Source of the DNA: Christensenella minuta
GTDB taxonomy: Bacteria; Bacillota; Clostridia; Christensenellales; Christensenellaceae
Direction: 5' to 3'
Assembly: GCF_003628755.1 (NCBI RefSeq)
Contig: NZ_CP029256.1
Span: forward strand, 2,561,585-2,625,584
Length of the DNA: 64,000 nucleotides
Of this stretch, positions 17,699 to 26,975 are shown piece by piece. The notes under the pieces were generated by a model that was not told the origin of the DNA, searched no databases, and worked only from the letters and a program-made list of their open reading frames with translations. The position numbers and the translations under genes are program-made. Within the stretch, counting starts at the first letter, position 1, and every line of letters begins with the position of its first letter.

Positions 17699-18453
17699 AT
17701 GACGATCACCTCGGTCTTATCGCTGATCCCGTCGAGCGTTTTTCCGCCGATCCCTCCGTCCGTGATCCATAGGTCAATATCTTCCCAACCGGCAAACCGG
17801 ATCATCGCGTCCTGCCGCTCCTTGCTCGAATCGGCAAGCAAAACGGTTTTGTTCGCGGCGGCGATCATTGCCTTTTTCACTTCGCTCTCCCCGAAATTTT
17901 CCACACAGGGGCCGGAGCGGCCGTAAAACCCGCTCGTGCCGAGGAAGGCGGTATTTGCCCTGATCTCTCCAAGCGCCTGCAGCGCCCAGTGTCCTGTCGA
18001 AGCATTGCTCGTAGGCTGCACTGCCCCGCCGAGCAGATACACCCTGCTGTCCGCAGGGGAAAGCGTCTGCGCGGCATACAGGGAATTGGTAAAGACGGTA
18101 AGGCGTTTTTTGTTAAGCAGCAGCCGGGCAAGCGCGGCCACCGTGCTGCCGGAATCCAGTATAACGATGTCGCCGTCGCAAACGAAGTCAAGCGCCCTGC
18201 CCGCGATCCGGGCCTTCTCCGCTTGGTGCTCGATGGATTTCTGCCCGAAACTCTGCTCGTTCCATTCCGTACAGACGACCGCGCCGCCATAGCCCTTTTT
18301 GGCGATACCGCTTTTTTGCAGATATAAAAGGTCCTTGCGGATCGTCTCGACGGATACGCCGTATTCCCGCGCGAGGGCCTGGGTGCTGATCTGCCCGTCC
18401 TGCATCAATGATTTTGCGATTTCGTCTCTCCGGTTTAAAGCTGTTTTTTTCAT
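17695..18453 (-). CDS. DeoR-family transcriptional regulator (second paralogue)
   Basis: A 252-residue DeoR regulator heading the glycyl radical operon. It has an N-terminal winged helix (VSVETIRKDLLYLQKSG) and a DeoRC sensor domain (ILDSGSTVAALA, TNSLYAAQ, FLGTSGFYG). It resembles the DeoR protein at 1433-2197 along its whole length, so the two probably arose by duplication and may respond to related sugar phosphates. The ribosome site is weak (GGA only). Being the first gene, it likely represses its own operon through the element at 18521-18534. Confidence 0.93.
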   Translation of the reverse strand: MKKTALNRRDEIAKSLMQDGQISTQALAREYGVSVETIRKDLLYLQKSGIAKKGYGGAVVCTEWNEQSFGQKSIEHQAEKARIAGRALDFVCDGDIVILDSGSTVAALARLLLNKKRLTVFTNSLYAAQTLSPADSRVYLLGGAVQPTSNASTGHWALQALGEIRANTAFLGTSGFYGRSGPCVENFGESEVKKAMIAAANKTVLLADSSKERQDAMIRFAGWEDIDLWITDGGIGGKTLDGISDKTEVIVI

Positions 18454-18507
18454 AATACAATAAATTCCAATCGAAAAAAGTGTATTTTATTTGATTTGTC
18501 ACCTATA

Positions 18508-18534
18508 GTATACCACTATTCCAATAAAATGGAA
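18508..18534 (-). promoter_or_regulatory. promoter and candidate DeoR operator of the glycyl radical operon
   Basis: A minus-strand TATACT box (18508-18513) has a poor -35 region. CCAATAAAATGGAA (18521-18534) sits where RNA polymerase would contact the spacer and -35 region, so a bound repressor would block it. A further TTCCAAT lies at 18465-18471, past the transcription start. The rest of the 242-bp gap up to 18695 is A+T-rich and holds no gene. Confidence 0.45.
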
Positions 18535-18695
18535 CCGAAATTTTGCAAAAGCGGAAATTTATTTTTGTACGGGGAAGGGACGCGGCCTGCCTTTTTTCTG
18601 ATAATTGTCAAAAAAAAAAGAAAAAATCAGAAGAATGAGACCGGTTTTGAGACCGGCGGCCCTTAAAATAAACAATATAAGAAAGGTATTATATT

Positions 18696-19133
18696 ATGTT
18701 GGAAGCAGCACAGAAAAGAATTCGGATTTGTATAGACCGATGGGACCGCAGCAGGCTGGAAGGAAGGGCGTATCATCCCATCCTGCGGCAGGAGGCACAT
18801 TTTTCAGATGTCAATCAGCTGTGCACCAACCTGGAAAAGGTGTTCGATGCAGTCAAATATCCCGCGGCCGCGACGCAATGCCGTGTATTCGGAAAGAAAT
18901 CGGAAGATGCGGGAAAAAACGGAGTGAAACAGGCTATGACACAGGAAAAGACAGCAAATACGACATGTGCGGCAGGAAAAAAAGCGACGTTCATCGTGCA
19001 GGTGATGTACCGGCAGAACGCAACCTGGCAGGGACAGGTCGTGTGGTCGGAAAAGAATGAAACCAGGCAGTTCAGGAGCGCGCTCGAGCTGATTAAGCTG
19101 ATCGACAGCGCGGCGGAAGAAAGTGGCCTCTGA
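18696..19133 (+). CDS. small protein of unknown function upstream of the surface protein
   Basis: A 145-residue soluble protein, not recognised. It has an amphipathic N-terminal region with ICIDRWDRSRLEGRAYHP, a polar linker and a C-terminal piece (FIVQVMYRQNATWQGQVVW, then FRSALELIKLIDSA) that looks like a short beta unit plus a helix. I recall similar TWQG...FRSALELI tails in small proteins of gut Clostridia next to surface-protein genes, but this is only an impression. A weak AGAAAGG site precedes the ATG. The large surface protein begins 31 bp after its stop, so the two are probably cotranscribed. Confidence 0.7.
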   Translation: MLEAAQKRIRICIDRWDRSRLEGRAYHPILRQEAHFSDVNQLCTNLEKVFDAVKYPAAATQCRVFGKKSEDAGKNGVKQAMTQEKTANTTCAAGKKATFIVQVMYRQNATWQGQVVWSEKNETRQFRSALELIKLIDSAAEESGL

Positions 19134-19164
19134 TAGGAAGCAAGATAGCTGGAAGGAGTTAGCA

Positions 19165-22100
19165 ATGAAGGTAAGAAAATATAAAGTGAATCTGAAAAAG
19201 ATGCTGGTCATCGCACTGGTGGTCGCATTTTTCGTTTCGGCGCTTAATATCTCGGCATTTGCAATGGATGGCGAGCAGGGGACAGGCGCTGCCGATTCGG
19301 CGGCAAATACGGAACTGAACGTAGAGCCGTCCGCTTCGGCAAGCGCGGAGCCGTCCGCTTCGGCAAGCGCGGAGCCGTCCGCTTCGGCAAGCGCGGAACC
19401 GTCCGCTTCGGCAAGCGCGGAACCATCCGCTTCGGCAAGCGCGGAACCATCCGCTTCGGCAAGCGCGGAACCATCCGCTTCGGCAAGCGCGGAACCGTCC
19501 GCGGAACAGACAAAAACGCAGGATGTTATCCAAGAAGAAGTACCGGCGGCGATGAGCCTGCTGGGAAGGGGAGGGCCCTTGAACCGGAATTATACGGTAA
19601 CCTATGATTCAAACGGATACTTTACCGCGCCCAGCGATTCCAGGACCTATGCGCCGGGCGCTAAAGTGACTGTGCTGGACGGCGACAAGGCTGCGCACGA
19701 CCAAAGCGGCAAGCATACTTTTCTTGGCTGGAGTACGAGTAAGAATGACAAAATAGTCAATACATCCGAGCAATACCGGCGGTTGGTCGCGTCGGGCCGG
19801 TTCTATACGGGCGGCGAAACCTACATTATGGGAAACGGCAATGTGACCTTCTATGCGGTATTCGGGTCAGCCACGCCCTCTCCCTCGGAACTCTTTTACT
19901 TCCGTAACGATACCGAGGCGGATGCCGGCGTAACCGTGTACTACAGCAAAAATGGAGAAAGCCTGCAAACGATAGGGAGCGGCGAGCGGATCGGTTTCAC
20001 CAAAAGCGAAATCAGCGGCATCATGTTTTTTGTCAGGATAGACGAAGGGCATACGTATCAGGGAATTTCGTATACGGCAGGCCAGCAGGCAGAAATCAAC
20101 GTAGATATTGATAAAGCGCCCAAATCGCTGGGCGGTTACAATTTTTCAAATGCGATTGCAAGCGCAAAGGCGCAGGGCTGCTTCCGTGAATTCCATTATT
20201 CTGCATTCTGGGCAGCGCATCAGGGCGAGGGCGGCGTACGTGCCTTTAAGGTTCTGACAAATGAAAAACCAGTCGAGCTGACCAGCATCACCTATTATGC
20301 GAACGATACTTCGGGTCGGTCCACCGGACAGTCGGTTGTACAAAATAAGGCTGCGACACTTTTGGGCAGCGGGACCTTTACGCGGACCGGATACACGCTC
20401 GCAGGGTGGAACACAAGGGCGGACGGCAAGGGAGTCTCCTACAGCCTCGGCGGGACCTATCAGGTGGGAACCAGTGCGGTTAAATTGTATGCGGTGTGGC
20501 AGATACAGACTTATACGGTGACGTTTGAAGCGGGAGAGGGCGGAAGTCTCGCGCAGGGAATGCAGACGGTATTCACGGATATCAAGTACAATACTCCGTG
20601 GAATCAGGCGGTTACAGAACCGGCGCCTGTTCCGGACGAAGAATATTATTTTGCGGGATGGACTCCGTCACTGCCTTCCGCTGTAACAAAAACCGCGGTC
20701 TATACCGCGCAGTTTGCAGAAAAAACGGAAATTACGTTGACGGCAAACAGTGACGACAGCAAAACCTATAATGGCTCCCGTCAGACAGTCAGCGGATATT
20801 CCGGCGTGCCGGAAGGCCTTACCGTCACAGGCGTCGAGGCGCAGGGAAGCGGCACGGATGCCGGAACCTACACCGTGGCGTTCACGCAGAAAAATGCGGT
20901 CGTCAAAGACGCGAACGGCAGGGACGTGACCGATCAATATAAGATTACGTATGTTACGGGCACGCTGGCCATCGGCAAAGCAGGCCTGACAATCACGGCA
21001 AACGACGCTTACCGGGAATACGGGAAGGAAAATCCGGCGTTCAGCTTCACCCAGTCCGGCCTTAAGGGTACGGATACGGTAGAGGGCGTCGGCCTTGCGG
21101 TGACGCTCGACTGCGCGGCAGGCGCGGCCTCGCCGGTCGGCCCGTACGATATCGTGCCCTCGGGCGCGGCGGCAACAAAGAATTATAATGTAAGCTATGC
21201 AAACGGCACGCTGACCATAACGTACAGCACGGCGCTCACGCTGGATGCGGAAGCATACAGTGGAACATATGACGGTATCAGCCACGGCGGGATCACAAAA
21301 GCAGCGCCTTCCGTGGAAAACGCAGCCATTACCTACAGCATCGACGGCGAGAACTATTCGCCCGCTATGCCGCAGTTTACGAACGCGGGAGATTATCCCG
21401 TCTATGTCAGGGCAGAGGCTCCGAATTATAACCCGGCGGTAGCGCGGGTAACCGTGGCCGTCAAAAAGGCGGACCTTACGGTCACGGCGGAAGATATGGC
21501 GAAAGTATACGGACAGGAAAATCCGCAGTTTACCGTCTCCTATAGCGGGCTGGTGAACGGCGAGAGCGGAGCGGTGCTTTTGGGCACGCTCGCGTTCGAT
21601 TGCGCAGCGGATACGCTGTCCCCGGTTGACAGCTATGCGGTCACCCCCGGCGGCCTTACTTCCGATAATTACGAGATCAGCTTTGCGGAAGGCGTCCTTA
21701 CGGTAACGCCGAAGCCCGTCACCGTTACGGCGGAGAACAAGACGAAAACGGCGGGAGACGCCGATCCGGCTCTGACGGCAGTAGTGAGCGGCCTTGTCGG
21801 CAGCGATACGCTCCAGTATACGCTGGGCCGCGACGCGGGCGAAGCGGCGGGGACATACGCCATCCGCGTTGCGCCGGGCAGTAACCCGAACTATAGCGTA
21901 AAGACGGTGGATGCGGTGTTGACCATTACGGCGGCTCCGGCCGATCCCACACCGGCAGCCCCGACGCCTCCGGAAACGCCCACAACGCCCACAGCGCCCG
22001 CAGCGCCCGCAGCGCCGGGTACGCCCGCAGCGTCAGGAACGACAGGCGGTACGCCGCCTGCGGCGGAAGATACGGTCACGGTGCCGGACAACCAGACGCC

Positions 22101-22605
22101 GCTTGCGGGCAGTGAGGACGGCAACAACGGAGACGGCGGCAGTGCGGAGCAGGAGCCAGTTACCATCGACGACAACCAGACGCCTCTCGCGGGCGGGATC
22201 GGGCAGGCGTCATGGGCGCTCTTGAATCTGCTGCTCGCGATTGCGACAGGGATCATCATGATCGTGCTGCTTGCGGGCTACTTCATCGGCAGGAAGAAGA
22301 ACGAGGCCGAAGAGGGCGAAGGAGCGCAGCTCCATACGGCGCGCGGTGAAGAGGGCGAAGAGCAAGGCAAGCTGAAGCGCAAAGGGATCGTAAGGCTGCT
22401 GAGCATCATCCCGGCGGTGGCTGCTATCATTGCCTTTATCCTGACGGAAAACATCTGGAATCCAATGGTGTGGACGGACAAATGGACGCTGCTGATGGCG
22501 GTAATCGCAGTTGTGCAGGTCGTGGTGGCGGTCTTCACGAAAAAGAGCCGCAAGGATAAGGAAGATGAAGAACCGGAAGGCGGAATTCGTGCGGAGCGTG
22601 TGTAA
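19165..22605 (+). CDS. large repeat-rich surface protein with InlB-type and MBG domains
   Basis: A 1146-residue exported protein. A signal peptide (about 1-33, ending near AFAMDG) is followed by seven EPSASASA octapeptides (54-109), three Listeria-Bacteroides/InlB B-type repeats (signs: [24 protein letters not shown]; about 140-520), three or more MBG-type beta domains ([45 protein letters not shown]; about 525-920) and a Pro/Thr/Ala stalk. Two DNQTPLAG motifs precede the first of three C-terminal transmembrane helices ([10 protein letters not shown]..., then two more) and a charged tail. No LPxTG sorting signal is present. A role in adhesion or surface display is inferred. GGAAGGAG precedes the ATG at 19165. 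Confidence 0.9.
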   Translation: MKVRKYKVNLKKMLVIALVVAFFVSALNISAFAMDGEQGTGAADSAANTELNVEPSASASAEPSASASAEPSASASAEPSASASAEPSASASAEPSASASAEPSASASAEPSAEQTKTQDVIQEEVPAAMSLLGRGGPLNRNYTVTYDSNGYFTAPSDSRTYAPGAKVTVLDGDKAAHDQSGKHTFLGWSTSKNDKIVNTSEQYRRLVASGRFYTGGETYIMGNGNVTFYAVFGSATPSPSELFYFRNDTEADAGVTVYYSKNGESLQTIGSGERIGFTKSEISGIMFFVRIDEGHTYQGISYTAGQQAEINVDIDKAPKSLGGYNFSNAIASAKAQGCFREFHYSAFWAAHQGEGGVRAFKVLTNEKPVELTSITYYANDTSGRSTGQSVVQNKAATLLGSGTFTRTGYTLAGWNTRADGKGVSYSLGGTYQVGTSAVKLYAVWQIQTYTVTFEAGEGGSLAQGMQTVFTDIKYNTPWNQAVTEPAPVPDEEYYFAGWTPSLPSAVTKTAVYTAQFAEKTEITLTANSDDSKTYNGSRQTVSGYSGVPEGLTVTGVEAQGSGTDAGTYTVAFTQKNAVVKDANGRDVTDQYKITYVTGTLAIGKAGLTITANDAYREYGKENPAFSFTQSGLKGTDTVEGVGLAVTLDCAAGAASPVGPYDIVPSGAAATKNYNVSYANGTLTITYSTALTLDAEAYSGTYDGISHGGITKAAPSVENAAITYSIDGENYSPAMPQFTNAGDYPVYVRAEAPNYNPAVARVTVAVKKADLTVTAEDMAKVYGQENPQFTVSYSGLVNGESGAVLLGTLAFDCAADTLSPVDSYAVTPGGLTSDNYEISFAEGVLTVTPKPVTVTAENKTKTAGDADPALTAVVSGLVGSDTLQYTLGRDAGEAAGTYAIRVAPGSNPNYSVKTVDAVLTITAAPADPTPAAPTPPETPTTPTAPAAPAAPGTPAASGTTGGTPPAAEDTVTVPDNQTPLAGSEDGNNGDGGSAEQEPVTIDDNQTPLAGGIGQASWALLNLLLAIATGIIMIVLLAGYFIGRKKNEAEEGEGAQLHTARGEEGEEQGKLKRKGIVRLLSIIPAVAAIIAFILTENIWNPMVWTDKWTLLMAVIAVVQVVVAVFTKKSRKDKEDEEPEGGIRAERV
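19324..19499 (+). repeat. 24-bp tandem repeat (7 full units plus a partial one)
   Basis: Units start at 19324 and every 24 bp to 19468, with a partial unit from 19492. They encode EPSASASA and differ only at third positions near the unit start (GAG/GAA, CCG/CCA). In-frame and nearly identical at the DNA level, they should change copy number by slippage. They have no spacers, so this is not a CRISPR array. Confidence 0.95.
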
Positions 22606-22635
22606 ACAGAGAAACTGACAGAGAAAAATAAAACA

Positions 22636-22673
22636 GGGGCTGTCCGGATAAAACCGGTACAGCCCTTTTTTTA
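22636..22673 (+). terminator. terminator of the surface protein gene
   Basis: Stem GGGCTGTCCGG with CCGGTACAGCCC (one bulge), A-rich loop, then seven Ts. A strong intrinsic terminator 30 bp after the stop codon. Confidence 0.9.
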
Positions 22674-22899
22674 GCCGCCTCGGTTCTCCCGGCATACGGG
22701 ACGGGGAGGCCGGCGGCAAAGCGGCCCCGCTGCGGTTGACAGGGACGCTTTGGGCCTGCGCCCGCTCCATACCGTCCGGTATTGCTTCCGGGCCTTTGGC
22801 TGGTTAAAAACAGCTGGGGAAAGCGGTTTTTGACCGGCCTGCCTGCCGGAGAGAAAATGCAAAAATCAATGGAATAAGACTACAAATGGCTGCAAACTG
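22674..22899. other. intergenic region without a convincing gene
   Basis: The first 190 bp are G+C-rich with several short inverted repeats (for example CCGG- and GGCC-rich arms); the rest is A+T-rich promoter DNA. A 63-codon minus-strand frame here lacks a ribosome site and any recognisable feature, so no gene is called. Confidence 0.5.
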
Positions 22900-22908
22900 T
22901 GATATAAT
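22900..22908 (+). promoter_or_regulatory. extended -10 promoter of the zinc-ribbon gene
   Basis: TGA directly followed by TATAAT (22903-22908), with no clear -35 box. The start codon is 22 bp downstream. Confidence 0.6.
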
Positions 22909-22930
22909 ATCTCTTTGTGGAGGGAATATC

Positions 22931-23083
22931 ATGGAATGTAAGAAATGCGGCACAGTGATGTATGCAAGAATATCAAAACAAGCTTCTAACGCAACGCAGG
23001 TCTATATATGCCCCAAATGCCACGCCATCGTGTATGTTTGGCCGGACGGAGAAGTAAAGGAAGAAAAGAGCGGCCGCGCATAA
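22931..23083 (+). CDS. small zinc-ribbon protein
   Basis: A 50-residue protein with two zinc knuckles, CKKC near the N-terminus and CPKC at about residues 29-32, forming a classic four-Cys zinc ribbon, followed by an acidic tail. GGAGGG lies 7 nt before the ATG. Such tiny ribbons occur in many Bacillota; partner and function are unknown. It has its own promoter, and the gene downstream has another. Confidence 0.75.
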   Translation: MECKKCGTVMYARISKQASNATQVYICPKCHAIVYVWPDGEVKEEKSGRA

Positions 23084-23265
23084 GGAGCCGGGAGATGCCG
23101 CCGTACTCCTTTATGAACAATATGCTTGCCGTAAAATAATTGCTCCTGCGATATGAAATCTACCGGACGGGCTGGACCGGTGGATTTTTTATTGGATCAT
23201 GGCCCGTTTGCAGTTTTTTATGGCTGCTCCTTTTTGGCCATAAAAAATACGGATCAGGTAAAGTA

Positions 23266-23274
23266 TGGTATAAT
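23266..23274 (+). promoter_or_regulatory. extended -10 promoter of the GGDEF-EAL gene
   Basis: TGG-extended TATAAT (23269-23274), 27 bp before the ATG. A hairpin-like inverted repeat with TTTTTATGGC and GCCATAAAAA arms lies just upstream (about 23214-23247). Confidence 0.6.
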
Positions 23275-23301
23275 GATAGAAATAACGGAAGGGTAGGCGG
23301 C

Positions 23302-25164
23302 ATGAAAAAATTTGCAAAATTTTGGATTCTCGTCCTTTGCATTATGCTTGTCGTAATCAGCCTGTCTGCGGTAAAGCTGGTGTCGGACATCGGCAATTAC
23401 GGGCGTTTGATTAATTATGTCGGCATTGTGCGCGGGGCTTCGCAGCGGGAAGTCAAACTGGAAACGAACCATATGCCCAGCGACGAACTGATCGAATATA
23501 TCGACGGGATATTGGCCGAGCTTGAGACGGGGAAGGGACGGTACGGCCTTGTGATCCCGCAGGATACGGCCTACCGGAAATACCTCTCGGCCCTTTCCGG
23601 CCAGTGGAACATCGTCAAGGACGAAATAGGGAATGTAAGGAATGGAGGAAATACCGCCGCGCTTATTGACGAAAGCGAGGAGCTGTTCCAGATTGCCAAC
23701 GATACCGTATTTGCGATCGAGGATTATTCCGGCCGGCAGACTGCGGACCTGTCCGGGCTGATTTTAGTGCTGACGATCGCCTGTATCGCCGCCTGTACGG
23801 TTGTGGTCGTGGTGTACGTCAAAAAGATGCTGGCGCTCAAGCGCAAGAACGAGACGCTGGAAAACCTGGCGTTCCGGGACGAGCTCACGGGCGCGTATAT
23901 CATGGAAAAATTCAAACAGGAAGCGGCGGGGATCATGGAGCGTAATCCGGGCGAAAAGTTTGCCGTTGTTTATATTGATTTTGAAAATTTCAAATATGTC
24001 AACGACGTTTTTGGCTATGAGTACGGCGACGATATCCTGCGGTCCTATGCCGGGTTGGCGATGGGCGGCCTCCGGGAAAACGAAGTGTTTGGCAGAAACG
24101 CGGCAGACCAGTTTGCCGCCTTGTACCGCTATGGGGAAAAGGACGACCTCATCCGCCGGCAGGAGCGGATCGCCCACGTCCTGACCGAGCAGACAACCGC
24201 GCTCAAAAATAAATATATGATTACCCTGGTATACGGAATCTGCTGCGTGGAGGACGTCGGGGACATGCGCGATATGGCGACCCTGCTGGACCGGGCGAAT
24301 TTTGCGCAGAAAACAGTTAAAAACTCCTCGGGCGGAAGGCATTATGCGTTTTATAACGAGAGCATCCGGGAGAAGATGATCAAGGAAGTAACCATCAAAA
24401 GCAGGATGCAGGATGCGCTCCAAAAAAACGAATTCCTGGTGTACCTGCAGCCAAAGGTGGGCCTCAAAAGCGGCCGGGTCGAGCGTGCGGAGGCGCTTGT
24501 GCGCTGGGATATGCCCGGCAGGGGAGTCCTGCCGCCAAATGCGTTTATCCCTATTTTCGAGCAGCACCAGATGATCGGCGCACTCGACCAGTATGTGTTT
24601 GAAAAAATTTGTATCTGGCTGCACGACCGCATTGCGGCCGGCCTTAAAGTGCTTCCCATCTCGGTAAACGTCTCCCGTATCCAGTTTTACAACTCGGATT
24701 TTGTGTCCACCTATGCAAAAATCAAGGACCGCTATAAAATCCCGGACGGCCTGATGGAAATTGAATTCACGGAATCGGTCGCCTTTGAAAACCAGGATTA
24801 TATGATACAGAATGTAGAGCATATGCGCAGGCACGGCTTCCTTTGCTCGCTGGATGATTTTGGAACGGGCTATTCCTCCCTTGGAATATTAAAGGACCTG
24901 TCGATTGACGTCCTGAAGCTGGATGCGGTTTTCTTCCGGGCCAAATCGGAAAAGAGCCGGACCTACACCGTGCTCAAGGGAATTATATCGATCGCGCGTG
25001 CCCTGCAGATCAAAACGGTCGCCGAGGGCGTGGAATACAAGGAGCAGGTGGATTTCCTGCGGAAGGAAGGGTGCGATTGCGTCCAGGGTTTTTATTTTTA
25101 CCGCCCCATGCCCATCGCGGAGTTTGAAGCGCTGATCGCCGGACAGGGATCCCCTCCGCAATGA
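23302..25164 (+). CDS. membrane c-di-GMP phosphodiesterase with a degenerate GGDEF domain
   Basis: A 620-residue protein: transmembrane helix 1 (about 9-28), an extracytoplasmic sensor of about 120 residues, transmembrane helix 2 (about 154-176), GGDEF domain (190-345) and EAL domain (365-615). The GGDEF signature reads AADQF, so cyclase activity is unlikely, although GTP may still bind and regulate. The EAL domain keeps EALVRW, NVSRIQF, the Glu in EFTES, DDFGTGYSSL, the Lys in VLKLD and AEGVE, so it should hydrolyse c-di-GMP in response to an external cue. ATG at 23302 is chosen as the start of the first membrane helix, after a GGAAGGGTAGGCGG site. Confidence 0.92.
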   Translation: MKKFAKFWILVLCIMLVVISLSAVKLVSDIGNYGRLINYVGIVRGASQREVKLETNHMPSDELIEYIDGILAELETGKGRYGLVIPQDTAYRKYLSALSGQWNIVKDEIGNVRNGGNTAALIDESEELFQIANDTVFAIEDYSGRQTADLSGLILVLTIACIAACTVVVVVYVKKMLALKRKNETLENLAFRDELTGAYIMEKFKQEAAGIMERNPGEKFAVVYIDFENFKYVNDVFGYEYGDDILRSYAGLAMGGLRENEVFGRNAADQFAALYRYGEKDDLIRRQERIAHVLTEQTTALKNKYMITLVYGICCVEDVGDMRDMATLLDRANFAQKTVKNSSGGRHYAFYNESIREKMIKEVTIKSRMQDALQKNEFLVYLQPKVGLKSGRVERAEALVRWDMPGRGVLPPNAFIPIFEQHQMIGALDQYVFEKICIWLHDRIAAGLKVLPISVNVSRIQFYNSDFVSTYAKIKDRYKIPDGLMEIEFTESVAFENQDYMIQNVEHMRRHGFLCSLDDFGTGYSSLGILKDLSIDVLKLDAVFFRAKSEKSRTYTVLKGIISIARALQIKTVAEGVEYKEQVDFLRKEGCDCVQGFYFYRPMPIAEFEALIAGQGSPPQ

Positions 25165-25222
25165 CGTGCCGTGCCGCAAGCGGCAAATAAAAAATTCCCT
25201 GTCTTTTCATTTTCACAGGATG

Positions 25223-25231
25223 TGGTATAAT
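25223..25231 (+). promoter_or_regulatory. extended -10 promoter of the flippase gene
   Basis: TGG-extended TATAAT (25226-25231). The predicted transcript starts inside the inverted repeat at 25232-25280. Confidence 0.6.
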
Positions 25232-25280
25232 AATAGGCATGCCGGGGAAGAGCGTTTGCTTTTTGCCCGGCATGCCTATT
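25232..25280 (+). repeat. 15-bp perfect inverted repeat at the flippase transcription start
   Basis: Arms 25232-25246 and 25266-25280 pair perfectly around a 19-nt loop. They begin one base after the -10 box, so the RNA would open with a strong hairpin. No T-run follows, so it is not a terminator; an operator or RNA-stability element is possible. Confidence 0.7.
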
Positions 25281-25306
25281 ACATTGAATTTTGATTGGAG
25301 TTTTGT

Positions 25307-26929
25307 ATGTCCAATACGACGAAAAGCCTGATTAAAAGCACATTGATCCTCGGCGCGGCCGGCGTGATTGTCAAAATCGTCGGCGCGCTTTACAGGATTG
25401 TCCTTGCGGATTTCATCTCGCTCGAGGGGATGAGCTATTACCAGCAGGCGTTCCCGGTCTATTCGGCCCTGCTCATCATTTCTACGGTGGGGCTTCCCAT
25501 CGCGATTTCAAAGCTCGTTTCCGAGCGTGTTACCACCGGGGATTATAAAGGGGCGTACGCCGTTTTTAAAACGTCGCGCGCTTTTTTGGTGCTCGTCGGC
25601 GTGATCACGTCCGTGGCCATGTTCTGCCTCGCGGGGCCGATCACGCGGCTCCAGGCGCTTCCGGGCGGGCAATATTCGCTGATGGCGCTTGCGCCCGCGC
25701 TGTTCTTTGTTTCCGTAATGTGCGCGTACCGCGGCTATTTCCAAGGTCTCCAGAACATGAAGCCGACCGCGCTTTCGCAGATCATCGAGCAGTTCGTCAA
25801 GGTGGGCGCGGGGCTCGCGCTCGCGTATTTCCTCCTGAAGTGGACGGGACGCATGGAACTGGGCGCGATGGGCGCGCTTTTGGGAATATCGATTTCCGAA
25901 GCCGCCGCGCTTTTGTATACGATGGGCGCGTATGGCAGGCAAAAAAGGCAAATGACGACGGATATGATGGCGGCCTATAAACACCGCCTTTCATGGGCGG
26001 AAGTAAAGCCGCTGCTGGGCAAGGTCCTCGTGCTTGCGCTGCCAATCACGGTGGCGGGGCTGGTCATGCCCATCGTCTCTTTCGTGGACTCCGTCATCAT
26101 CCCGCGCAGCCTGTTCTCCATCGGCTATGCGGATACCGCCGTGCGCAGCATGTATGGAACGCTTTCGGGCGGCGTTATCACGATCATCAACCTGGCGGCC
26201 ATCGTCTCGCAGGCGCTGCAAATGAGCGTCGTCCCCGCGATCAGCGAAGCGATCAAGCTAAAGGACAATGAGCGCGTCAGGGCGAACGTGCTGCACGGCA
26301 TCAAGTTTGCGTTTTTGGAAGGCGTACCCGTGACGGCCGCGTTTTTCATTTTTGCCTCGCCGATTTTTTCGTTTTTGTATCCGAGCTCCACGCCCGAACA
26401 GCATGCGCTCGCGACAGGGCTTTTGATGACAATGTGCTCGGTCGCGGTATTCCTGCCCTTCATGCAGACCATGACGGGCGTTTTGCAGGGCATCGGCAAG
26501 CAAAACCTGCCGCCCATCGCCCTTGCGGTCGGCGCGGTGGTCAAGGTTGGGCTGAGCCTGTTCTTGATGAGTATTCCGCAGATCAACATCTACGGCGCGG
26601 TCATCGGAACGGTGATGTGCTATGTGATTGCCGCGGTCATGAACTATTTGTACGTGCGAAAATATACGGGCGTGCGGATCAAATGGGGGGAACACCTCTT
26701 AAAGCCCATTGCCGCGACGGCGGTGATGGCGGCAGTCGCCTATTTGGTGTATTCGCTGATCGCGCCGTATTCCAATGCGGTCGGCGTGATCGTATGCGCG
26801 GTCGTAGGGCTGCTGGTTTATTTCTTCATGCTGGTGCTTGTGAAAGCGGTAAACGAGCGCGAGCTGGAACAGATTCGCGGCGGGAAAAAGCTGACGAGAG
26901 TCCTGAAAAAAATCCATGTATGGCGGTAG
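25307..26929 (+). CDS. polysaccharide/lipid II flippase of the SpoVB/YtgP (MurJ-like) family
   Basis: A 540-residue membrane protein with about 14 hydrophobic helices and the MVF/PST transporter look: VKIVGALYRIVLADFISLEGMSYYQ at the N-terminus, GLPIAISKLVSE, and YRGYFQGLQNMKPTALSQIIEQ in the middle. These proteins flip undecaprenyl-linked cell-wall or spore-cortex precursors outward. YtgP (vegetative) and SpoVB (sporulation) cannot be separated by eye; the presence of spo0A in this window keeps SpoVB open. ATG at 25307 is chosen, with GGAG 6 nt upstream. A hairpin in the 5' leader is noted separately. Confidence 0.88.
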   Translation: MSNTTKSLIKSTLILGAAGVIVKIVGALYRIVLADFISLEGMSYYQQAFPVYSALLIISTVGLPIAISKLVSERVTTGDYKGAYAVFKTSRAFLVLVGVITSVAMFCLAGPITRLQALPGGQYSLMALAPALFFVSVMCAYRGYFQGLQNMKPTALSQIIEQFVKVGAGLALAYFLLKWTGRMELGAMGALLGISISEAAALLYTMGAYGRQKRQMTTDMMAAYKHRLSWAEVKPLLGKVLVLALPITVAGLVMPIVSFVDSVIIPRSLFSIGYADTAVRSMYGTLSGGVITIINLAAIVSQALQMSVVPAISEAIKLKDNERVRANVLHGIKFAFLEGVPVTAAFFIFASPIFSFLYPSSTPEQHALATGLLMTMCSVAVFLPFMQTMTGVLQGIGKQNLPPIALAVGAVVKVGLSLFLMSIPQINIYGAVIGTVMCYVIAAVMNYLYVRKYTGVRIKWGEHLLKPIAATAVMAAVAYLVYSLIAPYSNAVGVIVCAVVGLLVYFFMLVLVKAVNERELEQIRGGKKLTRVLKKIHVWR

Positions 26930-26975
26930 TTTGCCGGGAAGAACCGGCCCGCATAAATATTTTCCGGGTTAATTC

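Noticed and set aside
19324-19499. Possible CRISPR-like repeat array
   Set aside because: Units are directly tandem, 24 bp, in frame and coding, with no spacers and no cas genes nearby.
22671-22862. 63-codon minus-strand frame in the gap after the surface protein
   Set aside because: It starts inside the terminator region, lacks a ribosome site and resembles nothing.
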